Part shown: one piece after another, positions 43,757 to 53,615 of the stretch
How positions within the stretch are numbered: position 1 is the stretch's first letter
Layout: every line of letters begins with the position of its first letter
NCBI RefSeq assembly: GCF_003481985.1
Contig: NZ_QUMD01000004.1
Location: 141,823-205,822, forward strand
Direction: 5' to 3'
DNA length: 64,000 nucleotides
Origin: Clostridium sp. OF09-36
GTDB taxonomy: Bacteria > Bacillota > Clostridia > Lachnospirales > Lachnospiraceae
Program-made: the position numbers and the translations under genes
Notes under the pieces: generated by a model
The model's database searches: none
What the model was told of the DNA's origin: nothing
The model's input: the letters and a program-made list of their open reading frames with translations, nothing else

Positions 43757-45898
43757 ATGGATATTTTGAAAACATTGCAGGAGGAATTGCAGATCGGATA
43801 TAAGCAGGTGGAGGCAGCTGTCCAGCTGATCGATGAGGGAAATACCATTCCCTTCATTGCCCGCTACCGGAAAGAGGCAACCGGCTCGTTAAACGACGAG
43901 GTGCTTCGTAATCTGGATGAACGTCTGCGTTACCTGCGCAATCTGGAGGAAAAGAAGAACCAGGTTCTTTCTTCCATCCGTGATCAGGAAAAGCTGACAC
44001 CGGAGCTGGAAAAACAGATCCAGGATGCGATGACCATGGTGGCGCTGGACGATCTGTACCGTCCGTACCGCCCGAAACGCCGTACCCGTGCCATGATCGC
44101 GAAAGAGCGCGGACTGGAGCCGCTTGCAGAGCTGATCCTGCTTCAGCAGGTGAAGGAGCCGCTGGAGAAGCTTGCTGAAGACTATGTGTCCGAAGAAAAC
44201 GAAGTGCCGACAGCAGCCGATGCACTGGCGGGTGCAAAGGATATCATTGCGGAGCGCATCTCCGACCAGGCGGATTACCGTACCTACATTCGTCAGGCTA
44301 CCATGGAGCAGGGTATGATCCGTTCCCAGGCTAAGAATGAAAAAGCGGAATCGGTATACGAGATGTATTATCAGTACGAGGAGCCGGTGAAAAAGTGTGC
44401 GGGACACCGTGTCCTGGCTTTAAACCGCGGCGAGAAAGAAAAAGTCCTGACGGTCAAGGTTGATGCACCGGAAGAAACTATTCTGCGCTATCTGGAAAAA
44501 CAGGTGATCACGCAGGAGAACCCGTATACAACCCCGGTATTAAAGGAAGTGGCAGAGGACAGCTACCGCCGTCTGATCGCACCGGCCATTGAACGTGAGA
44601 TCCGCAGTTTCCTGACGGAGAATGCAGAGGCAGGCGCGATCAAGGTCTTTGGAAAGAACTTAAAGCAGCTTCTGATGCAGCCGCCGGTAGCAGGCCGTGT
44701 GGTACTTGGCTGGGACCCGGCATTCCGCACCGGTTGTAAGCTCGCTGTTGTGGATGCGACCGGAAAGGTACTGGACACGACCGTGATCTATCCGACTGCA
44801 CCGCAGAATAAGGTCGAGGAATCCAAGAAGGTGGTAAAGGACCTTATCAAAAAATATAACATTTCCCTGATTTCGTTGGGAAACGGAACTGCATCCCGCG
44901 AGTCTGAGATGATCATTGTAGACCTGATCAAAGAGATTCCTCAGCAGGTGCAGTATGTGATCGTGAATGAGGCAGGCGCATCCGTATATTCGGCAAGCAA
45001 GCTTGCTACGGAGGAGTTCCCGAACTTCGATGTTGGACAGCGAAGCGCGGCATCCATCGCAAGAAGACTGCAGGACCCGCTGGCAGAGCTGGTTAAGATC
45101 GACCCGAAGTCCATCGGTGTTGGCCAGTACCAGCACGATATGAACCAGAAAAACTTAAGTGAAACGCTGCAGGGCGTTGTGGAAGACTGTGTAAACCGGG
45201 TTGGTGTGGATTTAAATACCGCATCTGCTTCCCTTCTGGAGTACATTTCCGGTGTGACCAAGACCATCGCAAAAAATATTGTAGCTTACCGCGAGGAGAA
45301 CGGCGTATTCACAAACCGGAAGCAGCTGTTGAAGGTTGCAAAGCTGGGACCGAAGGCATTTGAACAGTGCGCCGGTTTCATGCGCATCAACGGCGGCACA
45401 AATCCTCTGGACATGACCTCCGTGCATCCGGAAAGCTATGAGGCGGTTGAAGCATTGCTCCAGAAGCTGGGCTATCAAGCGGAAGATATTGTATCTGGCG
45501 GTCTGAAAGAGCTTGGCAGAAAGGTGCGTGGCTGCAAGGGACTGGCAGAGGAATTAGGTCTGGGTGAGATCACCTTAAAGGATATTGTAAAAGAACTGGA
45601 AAAACCGGCGAGAGACCCGCGCGAGGAGATGCCAAAGCCGATCCTGCGCACGGATGTATTGGAAATGAAGGACCTGAAGCCGGGCATGGTATTAAAGGGA
45701 ACCGTGCGCAATGTCATTGACTTTGGTGCCTTTGTGGACATTGGCGTTCATCAGGACGGCCTGGTGCACATTTCCCAGATGACGGATCGCTATATCAAGC
45801 ATCCGCTGGAGGCAGTCAGCGTTGGTGATATTGTCGAGGTGAAGGTGTTAAGCGTGGACTTGAACAAGAAGCGTATTGCACTGACCATGAAATTATAA
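43757..45898 (+). CDS. tex: Tex family RNA-binding protein
   Basis: 713-residue cytosolic protein with the Tex architecture: N-terminal helical domain (EELQIGYKQVEAAVQLIDEGNTIPFIARYRKE), YqgF-like RNase-H fold (LGWDPAFRTGCKLAVVD), helix-hairpin-helix repeats (GVDLNTASASLLEYISGV, FTNRKQLLKVAKLGPKAFEQ) and a C-terminal S1 RNA-binding domain (GMVLKGTVRNVIDFGAFVDIG). Tex is a conserved transcription/RNA factor affecting gene expression and DNA-damage tolerance, but its exact reaction is unclear. Monocistronic by spacing. Confidence 0.95.
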   Translation: MDILKTLQEELQIGYKQVEAAVQLIDEGNTIPFIARYRKEATGSLNDEVLRNLDERLRYLRNLEEKKNQVLSSIRDQEKLTPELEKQIQDAMTMVALDDLYRPYRPKRRTRAMIAKERGLEPLAELILLQQVKEPLEKLAEDYVSEENEVPTAADALAGAKDIIAERISDQADYRTYIRQATMEQGMIRSQAKNEKAESVYEMYYQYEEPVKKCAGHRVLALNRGEKEKVLTVKVDAPEETILRYLEKQVITQENPYTTPVLKEVAEDSYRRLIAPAIEREIRSFLTENAEAGAIKVFGKNLKQLLMQPPVAGRVVLGWDPAFRTGCKLAVVDATGKVLDTTVIYPTAPQNKVEESKKVVKDLIKKYNISLISLGNGTASRESEMIIVDLIKEIPQQVQYVIVNEAGASVYSASKLATEEFPNFDVGQRSAASIARRLQDPLAELVKIDPKSIGVGQYQHDMNQKNLSETLQGVVEDCVNRVGVDLNTASASLLEYISGVTKTIAKNIVAYREENGVFTNRKQLLKVAKLGPKAFEQCAGFMRINGGTNPLDMTSVHPESYEAVEALLQKLGYQAEDIVSGGLKELGRKVRGCKGLAEELGLGEITLKDIVKELEKPARDPREEMPKPILRTDVLEMKDLKPGMVLKGTVRNVIDFGAFVDIGVHQDGLVHISQMTDRYIKHPLEAVSVGDIVEVKVLSVDLNKKRIALTMKL

Positions 45899-46035
45899 AA
45901 ATAACCATTGTGCAATTAGCAAAATAGAAAATGACATTGCCTTTGAATGGGATTTTCAGAAAAGAAATCCAGGAAAAGAAGAGTAAATGGTTGCGAAAGC
46001 AGCCAGAATTGTTTGCGAAAGGATGGTGAACGCAA

Positions 46036-46557
46036 ATGGAAAACGAAGTAGTCCAGACGGGAAAAACTGTGGATGTCACTTTAACCGTCACGGCAAAAGA
46101 TCTCTGGGCATTTTCCATGTATCACACGAATGCCGGGCTGATGGGAATCTTTAATCTGCTGTTTACGCTGGCAGCGCTGTATCTTTTAATCTTCCGGTGG
46201 AGCAGCACAACCACTCCATACCGCTGTCTGCTTGTGATCTGTGTTCTGGTCTTTACGGTATGGCAGCCGTTTTTGTTGTGGACTAAGGCGAAAAAACAGG
46301 CAAAGCGCCCGGCCGTCAAGGATCCGATGCGTCTGGTATTCGATGATGAAAAGCTGACGGTGAGCCAGACGGACAATCAGGCGGAATTTACCTGGGAACA
46401 GATGGGGCTTTTGGATGCGAAGCCATCCATGTATATTTTATATATGGACCGTGTTCATGCGTATCTGCTTCCGAAAACAGCGCTGGCAGATCAGGAAGAG
46501 GCATTCCGCGAATTGGTAACGGCGCATCTTCCGAAAGAAAAACGGAGGAAAATCTGA
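46036..46557 (+). CDS. YcxB-like membrane protein
   Basis: 173 residues. Two close membrane helices (residues ~36-55 and ~63-82) followed by a cytosolic YcxB-like C-terminal domain (MRLVFDDEKLTVSQTDNQAE, FTWEQMGLLDAKPSMYILYM). Function unknown. Its stop and the tsaE start overlap in TGATG, so translation is coupled to the t6A genes. RBS AAAGGATG is weak. Confidence 0.7.
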   Translation: MENEVVQTGKTVDVTLTVTAKDLWAFSMYHTNAGLMGIFNLLFTLAALYLLIFRWSSTTTPYRCLLVICVLVFTVWQPFLLWTKAKKQAKRPAVKDPMRLVFDDEKLTVSQTDNQAEFTWEQMGLLDAKPSMYILYMDRVHAYLLPKTALADQEEAFRELVTAHLPKEKRRKI

Positions 46558-46985
46558 TGGAATATAGAAGCAACAGCCCGGAGGAAACCTTTGCCCTTGG
46601 AAAACGCCTGGGTGAGCAGGCAAAAGCGGGTGAGATTTACTGTCTGGATGGAGATCTTGGAGTGGGCAAGACAATTTTTACCCAGGGTTTTGCAGCCGGG
46701 CTTGGTATTGAGGAACCGGTAAACAGCCCGACCTTTACGATCGTGCAGCAGTATGACAGCGGGCGTCTGTCGCTGTATCATTTTGATGTATACCGGATCG
46801 GGGATGTCAGCGAGATGGATGAGATCGGCTACGAGGATTGCTTTTACGGGGAAGGCGTCTGCCTGATCGAGTGGTCCCAGCTGATCCCGGAAATTTTACC
46901 GGAACAGGTGGTCCGCATCCGGATTGAAAAGGATCTGGAACAGGGATTTGATTACCGGAAGATAACGGTGGAGGGATTGTCATGA
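46557..46985 (+). CDS. tsaE: tRNA t6A biosynthesis ATPase TsaE
   Basis: 142 residues. P-loop GDLGVGKTIFTQGFAAGLG, the NSPTF switch (EPVNSPTFTIVQQY) and the HFDVYRI motif identify TsaE, which with TsaB and TsaD transfers threonylcarbamoyl to A37 of ANN-decoding tRNAs. RBS GGAGGAAA lies inside the preceding gene; a 4-bp overlap with tsaB follows. Confidence 0.96.
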   Translation: MEYRSNSPEETFALGKRLGEQAKAGEIYCLDGDLGVGKTIFTQGFAAGLGIEEPVNSPTFTIVQQYDSGRLSLYHFDVYRIGDVSEMDEIGYEDCFYGEGVCLIEWSQLIPEILPEQVVRIRIEKDLEQGFDYRKITVEGLS

Positions 46986-47737
46986 AAATACTTGGAATAG
47001 AAAGCTCGTCGCTGGTGGCTTCTGTGGCTGTGGTGACTGATGGACTGGTAACGGCAGAATATACCGTAAACTTTAAAAAGACCCATTCCCAGACGCTGCT
47101 CCCCATGATCGATGAGGTGACCCGTATGCTGGAACTGGATCTCAACGATGTGGACGCGATTGCGGTATCCGGAGGACCGGGCTCTTATACCGGCCTGCGC
47201 ATTGGCTCCGCAACAGCAAAAGGACTCGGACTTGCGCTTAATAAGCCGCTGGTCCATGTGCCAACGATGGATGCCATGGCGTACAATCTGTACGGAAGTT
47301 CTGCACTCATCTGCCCGGTCATGGATGCCAGAAGAGGACAGGTGTACACGGGACTTTACCATTATGAGGATGCATTTGAGGTGGTAAAACCGCAGTGCGG
47401 CATGGACATTCACGAATTGATCGGGGAATTGAATGCCCGTGGGGAGCGGGTGATCTTCTTAGGTGATGGAGTTCCGGTAAACGAAACGGTAATCCGGGAA
47501 ACCATGACTGTTCCGTTTTCCTTTGCCCCGGCGCAGTGCAGCCGCCAGAGAGGCGCCAGCGTTGCTGCTCTGGGAAGTGTCTATTTTGCGGAAGGAAAGA
47601 CGGTATCGGCCATGGACCATGCGCCGGATTACCTGCGGAAAGCCCAGGCAGAACGCGAGCTGGAAGAGGCAAAGCGGCAGGGAAAGACGGATGAGCTGGC
47701 AGCCGGACACAGTGTCGGAACAGGAGATGTGCAGTGA
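46982..47737 (+). CDS. tsaB: tRNA t6A biosynthesis protein TsaB
   Basis: 251 residues, ASKHA fold. LGIESSSLVASVAVV at the start and GGPGSYTGLRIGSATAKGLG are the family hallmarks; it scaffolds TsaD and TsaE. Overlaps tsaE and rimI by 4 bp each, a tightly coupled tsaE-tsaB-rimI set. The Glu/Arg-rich C-terminal tail is longer than in E. coli. Confidence 0.96.
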   Translation: MKILGIESSSLVASVAVVTDGLVTAEYTVNFKKTHSQTLLPMIDEVTRMLELDLNDVDAIAVSGGPGSYTGLRIGSATAKGLGLALNKPLVHVPTMDAMAYNLYGSSALICPVMDARRGQVYTGLYHYEDAFEVVKPQCGMDIHELIGELNARGERVIFLGDGVPVNETVIRETMTVPFSFAPAQCSRQRGASVAALGSVYFAEGKTVSAMDHAPDYLRKAQAERELEEAKRQGKTDELAAGHSVGTGDVQ

Positions 47738-48186
47738 TCCGCCGGATGGAAGAACGGGATCTTGCGGCGGTAGCAGAACTGGAAAAGCTCTGCTTTTCGG
47801 AAAACTGGTCCTACCATATCCTGGAGTCCGGGATCCACAGTCCGTACGATGTCTACTATGTGTTTGAACAGGAAGGAAAAATCCGGGGTTATTGCAACCT
47901 GCGTGTCCTCGCGGGCGAGGGAGAGGTGCAGCGGATCGCAGTGCATCCGGACAGCCGCAGGCTTGGTCTTGGCAGAAAAATGATGGATGCCATGGTAGAG
48001 TATGCTATCCGCGAGCGGGCCTATGCCATCAGCCTGGAGGTGCGCGAGAGCAATCTGGCGGCCAGAAACCTGTATGAATCCTATGGTTTTCAGGCAGAGG
48101 CAGTACGCAAGGCCTATTATCACAATCCGGCCGAGGATGCCGTGATCATGTGGAAACGGGATCTGCCGGAAAAAATTACCACTTAA
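47734..48186 (+). CDS. rimI: Ribosomal protein S18-alanine N-acetyltransferase RimI
   Basis: 150-residue GNAT acetyltransferase. Acetyl-CoA loop RRLGLGRKMMDAMVEYA and the C-terminal SNLAARNLYESYGFQAEAVRKAYY segment are typical of RimI, commonly linked to tsaB. GTG start (47734) overlapping tsaB by 4 bp. Confidence 0.94.
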   Translation: MIRRMEERDLAAVAELEKLCFSENWSYHILESGIHSPYDVYYVFEQEGKIRGYCNLRVLAGEGEVQRIAVHPDSRRLGLGRKMMDAMVEYAIRERAYAISLEVRESNLAARNLYESYGFQAEAVRKAYYHNPAEDAVIMWKRDLPEKITT

Positions 48187-48211
48187 AATTACGAATATTT
48201 CTATTATAATG

Positions 48212-48247
48212 TAGGGGATGCGGCCGATGTGCCGTGTTCCCTATTTT
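48212..48247 (+). terminator. Terminator after rimI
   Basis: TAGGG...CCCTA outer and CGGC/GCCG inner stem followed by TTTT, upstream of the second MITE copy. Confidence 0.65.
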
Positions 48248-48278
48248 ACTCTAGAAAGACAGAATAAAAAAAGAATGC

Positions 48279-48410
48279 GTAACTGTTCAGTACCTTCACA
48301 GTCACGAGCAAAAATCCATGAAAATTGCCTACGGCAATGGGATTTTTGCCTGCCAGCCTATGTTTTCTTACGGTCAGCGCAGTAAATGCGCAGACCTACT
48401 GAACAGTTAC
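48279..48410 (-). mobile_element. MITE copy B, IS66-like termini, flanked by 8-bp target duplication
   Basis: 132-bp element, the reverse complement of copy A with about 90% identity. The same perfect 14-bp terminal repeats are present, and AAGAATGC stands directly outside both ends (48271-48278 and 48411-48418) as a perfect 8-bp target duplication. It is inserted between the rimI terminator and the start of the small zinc-binding protein, 50 bp upstream of that start codon, so it may influence that gene's leader. Confidence 0.9.
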
Positions 48411-48460
48411 AAGAATGCACACCTGTATAGAAACAGGAACGAAAAGGTGAGGAACAAGAC

Positions 48461-48703
48461 ATGAGAAAATATCAGACAAACGGAACCCTGGAATCGGTCA
48501 TTTGCAACGGCTGCGGAAAAAAACAGGTGGTGGAGCGCGGAATCCTGCGGGAGGGAAGCTTTTCGGTCCATTATTCCTGGGATTACTTTTCTGAAAAAGA
48601 CGGCGAGATCCATCATTGGGATCTGTGTGAGGAGTGCTATGACCAGCTTATCCGGCAGTTTGCGATCGCCCCGGAAATCGAGGAAGCGGTTGAATTCATC
48701 TAA
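48461..48703 (+). CDS. Small zinc-ribbon-like protein, 80 residues
   Basis: Two CxxC pairs, CNGC at residues 15-18 and CEEC at 56-59, separated by a beta-rich stretch (SFSVHYSWDYFSEKDGEIHHWDLC), suggest a structural zinc site. I do not recognise a named family. RBS AAAGGTGAGG, clean start. Located between tsaB/rimI and rnz/tsaD and close to MITE copy B. Confidence 0.75.
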   Translation: MRKYQTNGTLESVICNGCGKKQVVERGILREGSFSVHYSWDYFSEKDGEIHHWDLCEECYDQLIRQFAIAPEIEEAVEFI

Positions 48704-48751
48704 ACGCTATGCTATGATATCAGCATCAAATGAAATGAGGTTAATCGATTT

Positions 48752-49663
48752 ATGTTAGATATCTGTTTACTGGGAACCGGCGGGATGATGCCGCTTCCGT
48801 ACCGCTGGCTGACTGCGATGATGGCGCGTTGTGACGGCAGCAGTCTTTTGATCGACTGCGGAGAAGGAACGCAGGTGGCGCTGAAAGAAAAAGGATGGAG
48901 CCCGAAGCCCATCGATGTGATCTGTTTTACCCATTACCACGCAGACCACATCAGCGGACTTCCAGGGCTTCTTCTCACGATGGGCAATGCCGAGCGTACC
49001 GAGCCGGTCACACTGATCGGACCAAAGGGCTTAGAGCGGGTCGTGAATGCGCTCCGCACCATCGCACCGGAGCTCCCATTCCAGTTAAAGTTTATCGAGC
49101 TGGAAGAAAACAGACAACAGTTTCATATCGGACCTTATGTGATCGATGCTTACCGGGTAAACCATAATGTGGTCTGTTATGGTTATTCCATTTCCATTCC
49201 GCGTGCAGGCCGCTTCGATGTGGAGCGGGCGAAAGCGCAGAATGTGCCGATGAAGGCATGGAGCCGCCTGCAGAAAGGCGAGACCCTGACCTTAGACGGA
49301 GTGACTTATACGCCGGATATGGTCCTGGGACCGGACCGCAAGGGCCTGAAAGTTACGTATTGTACGGATACCAGACCGGTTCCGGTCATCGCGGAGTACG
49401 CAGACCATGCAGATCTGTTTATCTGTGAGGGCATGTACGGCGAAGACGGAAAAGAAGTCAAGGCCCGGGAATATAAGCATATGACGATGTACGAGGCAGC
49501 AAACCTGGCAAAGAAAGCGCAGCCGGCAGAAATGTGGCTGACGCATTACAGTCCTTCCTTAAACCATCCGGAAGAATTTATTGATAAGGTGAGGGAAATC
49601 TTCCCGGCAGCAAAGACTGCACGGGATGGCTGGACCAGAGAGTTGACCTTTGAGGAGGAATAA
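48752..49663 (+). CDS. rnz: Ribonuclease Z (tRNA 3' processing, MBL fold)
   Basis: 303 residues. The zinc-binding motif FTHYHADHISGLPGLLLTMG, early GTGGMMPLP, GLKVTYCTDTRP and late LTHYSPSLNHPEEFI are those of RNase Z, the endonuclease that trims tRNA 3' trailers. Several tRNA genes here lack an encoded CCA (see 63353, 63504), which makes this enzyme necessary. RBS GAGGTT; tsaD starts 6 bp after its stop. Confidence 0.9.
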   Translation: MLDICLLGTGGMMPLPYRWLTAMMARCDGSSLLIDCGEGTQVALKEKGWSPKPIDVICFTHYHADHISGLPGLLLTMGNAERTEPVTLIGPKGLERVVNALRTIAPELPFQLKFIELEENRQQFHIGPYVIDAYRVNHNVVCYGYSISIPRAGRFDVERAKAQNVPMKAWSRLQKGETLTLDGVTYTPDMVLGPDRKGLKVTYCTDTRPVPVIAEYADHADLFICEGMYGEDGKEVKAREYKHMTMYEAANLAKKAQPAEMWLTHYSPSLNHPEEFIDKVREIFPAAKTARDGWTRELTFEEE

Positions 49664-49669
49664 AAACAA

Positions 49670-50722
49670 ATGATGGAGACAGAAAATAAGAAAACCGAAG
49701 AAGAGAAGGATATTCTGATCCTGGCGATTGAGAGCTCCTGCGATGAGACTGCAGCTTCTGTGGTGAAGAATGGCCGGGAGGTCCTTTCCAATGTCATTTC
49801 TTCCCAGATCGCACTGCATACCCAGTTTGGCGGCGTAGTGCCGGAGATCGCATCCAGAAAACACATTGAGAAGATCAACCAGGTAGTAACCCAGGCGCTG
49901 GAAGATGCAAAGGTGACTCTGGATGACGTCGATGCGATTGGCGTGACCTACGGACCAGGGCTGGTCGGCGCACTGTTAGTTGGTGTGGCTGAGGCGAAAG
50001 CCATTGCCTTTGCGGCGAAAAAACCACTTGTGGGCGTGCATCATATTGAAGGTCATGTCTCTGCAAACTATATTGAAAACCCGGATCTGGAGCCGCCGTT
50101 TGTCTGCCTGATCGTATCCGGCGGACATACGCATCTGGTCATCGTAAAGGATTACGGCGAGTTCGAGATCATTGGACGGACGAGAGATGATGCGGCCGGA
50201 GAGGCCTTCGATAAGGTGGCGCGAGCCGTTGGACTTGGCTATCCGGGCGGTCCGAAAGTGGACAAGGCAGCCAAAGAGGGCAATCCGCATGCCATTGAGT
50301 TCCCGCGCGCAAAGGTAGAAGGTTCCCCATACGATTTTAGCTTTAGCGGCCTGAAATCGGCAGTACTGAACTACATTAACAAGGCACACATGACCGGAAT
50401 GGAAATCTGTGTGCCGGATCTGGTCGCATCTTTCCAGAATGCGGTGGTAGAGGCACTGGTAAGCCGTGCGGTTCTGGCCGCAAAAGAGTATGGCTATGAC
50501 AAGCTGGCGATCGCCGGCGGCGTGGCATCCAACTCAGCTCTTCGTGCAGCCATGCAGGCGGCGTGTGACAAAGAACACATTCATTTCTATCATCCGTCCC
50601 CAATCTTTTGTACGGATAATGCGGCCATGATCGGCTGTGCGGCTTACTACGAATACAAAAAGGGAACCCGGCACGGCTGGGATTTAAATGCGGTGCCGAA
50701 CCTGAAGCTGGGAGAGCGCTGA
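49670..50722 (+). CDS. tsaD: tRNA N6-adenosine threonylcarbamoyltransferase TsaD
   Basis: 350 residues, ASKHA fold. LAIESSCDETAASVVKNGR, the iron-binding HHIEGHVSANYIE pair of His and the LIVSGGHTHLV phosphate loop are intact, with GGVASNSALR in the C-terminal half. Catalyses t6A37 formation. Start at ATG 49670 (or 49673) behind GAGGAGG. Confidence 0.97.
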   Translation: MMETENKKTEEEKDILILAIESSCDETAASVVKNGREVLSNVISSQIALHTQFGGVVPEIASRKHIEKINQVVTQALEDAKVTLDDVDAIGVTYGPGLVGALLVGVAEAKAIAFAAKKPLVGVHHIEGHVSANYIENPDLEPPFVCLIVSGGHTHLVIVKDYGEFEIIGRTRDDAAGEAFDKVARAVGLGYPGGPKVDKAAKEGNPHAIEFPRAKVEGSPYDFSFSGLKSAVLNYINKAHMTGMEICVPDLVASFQNAVVEALVSRAVLAAKEYGYDKLAIAGGVASNSALRAAMQAACDKEHIHFYHPSPIFCTDNAAMIGCAAYYEYKKGTRHGWDLNAVPNLKLGER

Positions 50723-50754
50723 GAAGAGAAAAGCAGGAAGAAGGAAGACAGGAT

Positions 50755-51485
50755 ATGATCGGTACATTTCGGATCGGGGCAGTGATCCTGGCCGGCGGGC
50801 GCGGCAGCAGGATGCACAGTGACATTCAGAAGCAGTATATGCTGTTAAATGGCCGCCCGCTGATTTCTTATGCGCTGGAAGCATTTGAACAAAGCATTGT
50901 GGATGCGATGGTGCTGGTGACAGGTGCCGGTGAGGAAGATTATGTGCGTCAGGAAATCCTGGCGCCCCTGCACCTGAAAAAGCTTTGCGGTATTGTGACA
51001 GGCGGAAAAGAACGCTATCATTCTGTCTATGAAGGATTGAAGGCTCTGCAGAAGTGCGATTATGTGCTGATCCATGATGGAGCCAGACCGTTGGTGACGG
51101 GGGAGATTATTTCCCGCGCGGCTTACGCGGCTATGCAGGATGGAGCCTGTGTGGTGGGGATGCCGGTGAAGGATACCATAAAGGTGGCCGATCCAGACGG
51201 TTTTGCACAATCTACCCCGGACCGTTCCAGACTCTGGCAGGTGCAGACACCGCAGGCATTTTCCTATCCGCTGGTGCGTGCGGCTTACGACCGTCTGATG
51301 GCGGACGAATCCCTTCAAAAAGGAATCACGGACGATGCATGGTAGTGGAACATTTAAGCGGCACGAAGGTCCGTCTGGTGGAAGGCAGCTATGAAAATCT
51401 AAAGGTGACAACACCGGAGGATCTGATCCTGGCAGAGGCATTGCTGAACAGGCGCGGCTGCACATGCATGTGCGGACAGCAGTGA
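50755..51485 (+). CDS. ispD: 2-C-methyl-D-erythritol 4-phosphate cytidylyltransferase IspD, one frameshift
   Basis: Third step of the MEP isoprenoid pathway. The nucleotidyl site AVILAGGRGSRMHSDIQKQY and HDGARPLVTGEII are clear. The literal frame stops at 51345 after ITDDAW. Restoring a C (GATGCATGG to GATGCCATGG) gives ITDDAMVVEHLSGTKVRLVE and EGSYENLKVTTPEDLILAEALL, the expected end, with TGA at 51483-51485 and 243 residues. CTP binding and dimer arm regions are then complete. Probably a sequence error. Confidence 0.92.
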
Positions 51486-51608
51486 CCTTGTGAAGAGGTA
51501 TTACGTAAACTTTATTTTACAAAGTGCGGCTAATGTAAAATTGATGAAAAACAAAGGTTACACTTGGGAAAAGTTAACAAAATAACGAAGAAAAACTGAG
51601 AAAAATGC

Positions 51609-51637
51609 TTGTGTATTTCACAAAGTGATGATATACT
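51609..51637 (+). promoter_or_regulatory. Promoter of the second peptide ABC operon
   Basis: TTGTGT (51609-51614), 17-bp spacer, TATACT (51632-51637). The leader is unusually long, about 210 nt, and contains a CCGGC/GCCGG hairpin around 51810-51830. No gene is seen in the gap 51486-51856. Confidence 0.6.
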
Positions 51638-51856
51638 TTGGATATGTTGATAAACAAATATACACATTGCATAGAGAATAGAGAGCGGCGCAGGTGTGTA
51701 GGGCATTTCATTTGGAGTCCGGATCGGAACGTGGGGTGTCGTACGACTGTGCTGTTTTTGCGTTTAAATGCGGTGTATGAGGTTTATTAATAAGTCATTA
51801 CGAACACGTCCGGCTGGCACAGGCCGGATGATTATAAGAAAACGGAGGAAATGTGT

Positions 51857-53472
51857 ATGAAGAAAAAAATCGCATTGCTGCTCAGTGTTGCTATGCTTGC
51901 AGTATCCTTAGCAGGCTGCGGCGGCGGAAAAACCAGTTCTGGTTCTGATTCGGGAAGTCAGGCGGCAGGTGGTTCTGAGGCAGGAGCCGGGGCAGGCTCC
52001 ACAGCGGCCGGCCATAAGGACTCCCTGATCATCGGTACCGACGCTGACATCAACAACCTGGATCTTCAGCAGCAGCAGGACCAGATCAACAACATCGTGT
52101 TAAAGAATACCCACCAGACTCTGGTATTCTTCAACAATGGTTCCCAGGGAGATGAGCGGTTCGGCCCGTGTCTGGCAACCTCCTGGGAGTTCAAGGACGA
52201 CACCCACATCGTGATGAAGCTGCGTGACGATGTACACTTCAACGATGACGACAAGACCCCGATGACCGCAGAGGACGTAAAATTCACTCTGGATATGGCA
52301 ACCGGCAACATGGTAGCTTCCGTTTTGGCAGGCTATGTTGGATGTACCGTAGTGGATGACTACACCATCGAGATCGAGATCGAGAAATACAACAACGAGT
52401 TCATCCAGTCCTTAGCATCTGTTCCGTTATCCATCCAGTCCAAGAAGGCTTACGATGATGGCGTAGAGGATCCGTACTACATCGGCACCGGCCCGTACAA
52501 GTTCGACGAGTGGGTAGAGGGTGAGTACTGCCGCCTGGTTAAGGTTGACGATTACTGGGGCAACGATCTCCCGGCAGACGACAATCTGGCTCCTGGCGTA
52601 GCTGAGACCATCGAGTTCCGCCCATACATCGAGGCATCCTCCCGTGTTATGGCACTGCAGGCAGGCGAGATCGACGTTTGCGTAAACCCGCCGATTAATG
52701 AGCTGCAGTACTTAGAGGATGACGATAACATTACCGTTTACGAGCAGACCGGTACCCGTCTTTTCTACTTCGCATTTAACGTAGAGAAGGAGCCGTGGAA
52801 CAACCAGACCTTAAGACAGGCTGTTGCATGCGCGATCGACCGTGACGCAGTCCTTGAGGCAGCTGTATATGGCAAGGGCACACTGCAGACCACCATCTTA
52901 AACCGTGGTCTGTGGGGCTTCTATGATGACATGGATGGTTTCGACTACGACGTAGACCGTGCAAAATCCTTAATGGCAGAGGCTGGTTACCCGGACGGCG
53001 GCATCAGCACCACCTTAACCTATGCATCCGGTGCTCCGTATGAGCAGATCGCAACCATCATCCAGGCAAACCTGGCAGATATCGGCATCAACGTAACCCT
53101 TGAGCCGATGGAGACTGCAACCTTAAAATCTACCTGTGTAGACGGCAATCAGGAACTCTTCCTGTGGAGATGGAACGAGGACTCCAAGGTTGACTTCGTA
53201 TACCGTGACCTGTTCTATACCGGTTCCGGCTCCAACTATCATCACTATTCTGACTCCAAGGCAGACGAGATGATCGACATCGTAGCAACTGAGAAGGATC
53301 AGACAAACGTCTTGAGACCGCAAAAGAGCTGCAGACCTACTTAGTAGATGCATGCCCGCAGGTTCCGTTATACATTGCAAACCTGGTTGTTGCATACAAC
53401 AAGAACCTTCAGGGACAGTACTTCTATGGCGGCGGCAACCACGACTGGCGTCACGCTTACATCGCAGAGTAA
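51857..53472 (+). CDS. oppA: Peptide ABC transporter substrate-binding lipoprotein 2, one frameshift
   Basis: Family-5 solute-binding lipoprotein, 538 residues when repaired. Lipobox LAGC (Cys21) with a Gly/Ser/Ala linker; DDKTPMTAEDVKFTLDMATG, LRQAVACAIDRDAVLEAAVYG and GTGPYKFDEW are typical. The literal frame ends at 53344. Adding one base near 53307 (ACAAACG to ACAAAACG) restores RLETAKELQTYLVDACPQVP...HDWRHAYIAE with stop 53470-53472. Start at ATG 51857, ideally spaced from ACGGAGGA, rather than ATG 51851. A hairpin separates it from the permease genes. Confidence 0.91.
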
Positions 53473-53542
53473 AGAGAAACGCGGTGTGAAAACGGATCTG
53501 TAAGAGGATCTGTTCTGTAACAAAAACATAATGGCTGAAAAG

Positions 53543-53572
53543 ACTTGCGGGTGCTTCAAAAGCCCCGCAAGT
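53543..53572 (+). promoter_or_regulatory. Intercistronic stem-loop between binding protein and permeases
   Basis: ACTTGCGGG...CCCGCAAGT perfect stem with 12-nt loop and a weak TTT after it. Such stem-loops commonly raise binding-protein mRNA relative to the downstream transport genes by partial termination or 3'-end protection. Confidence 0.7.
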
Positions 53573-53615
53573 TTCCATGTAGGCCTTTTAACACACAAAA
53601 AGGAGCGACAGGCAA

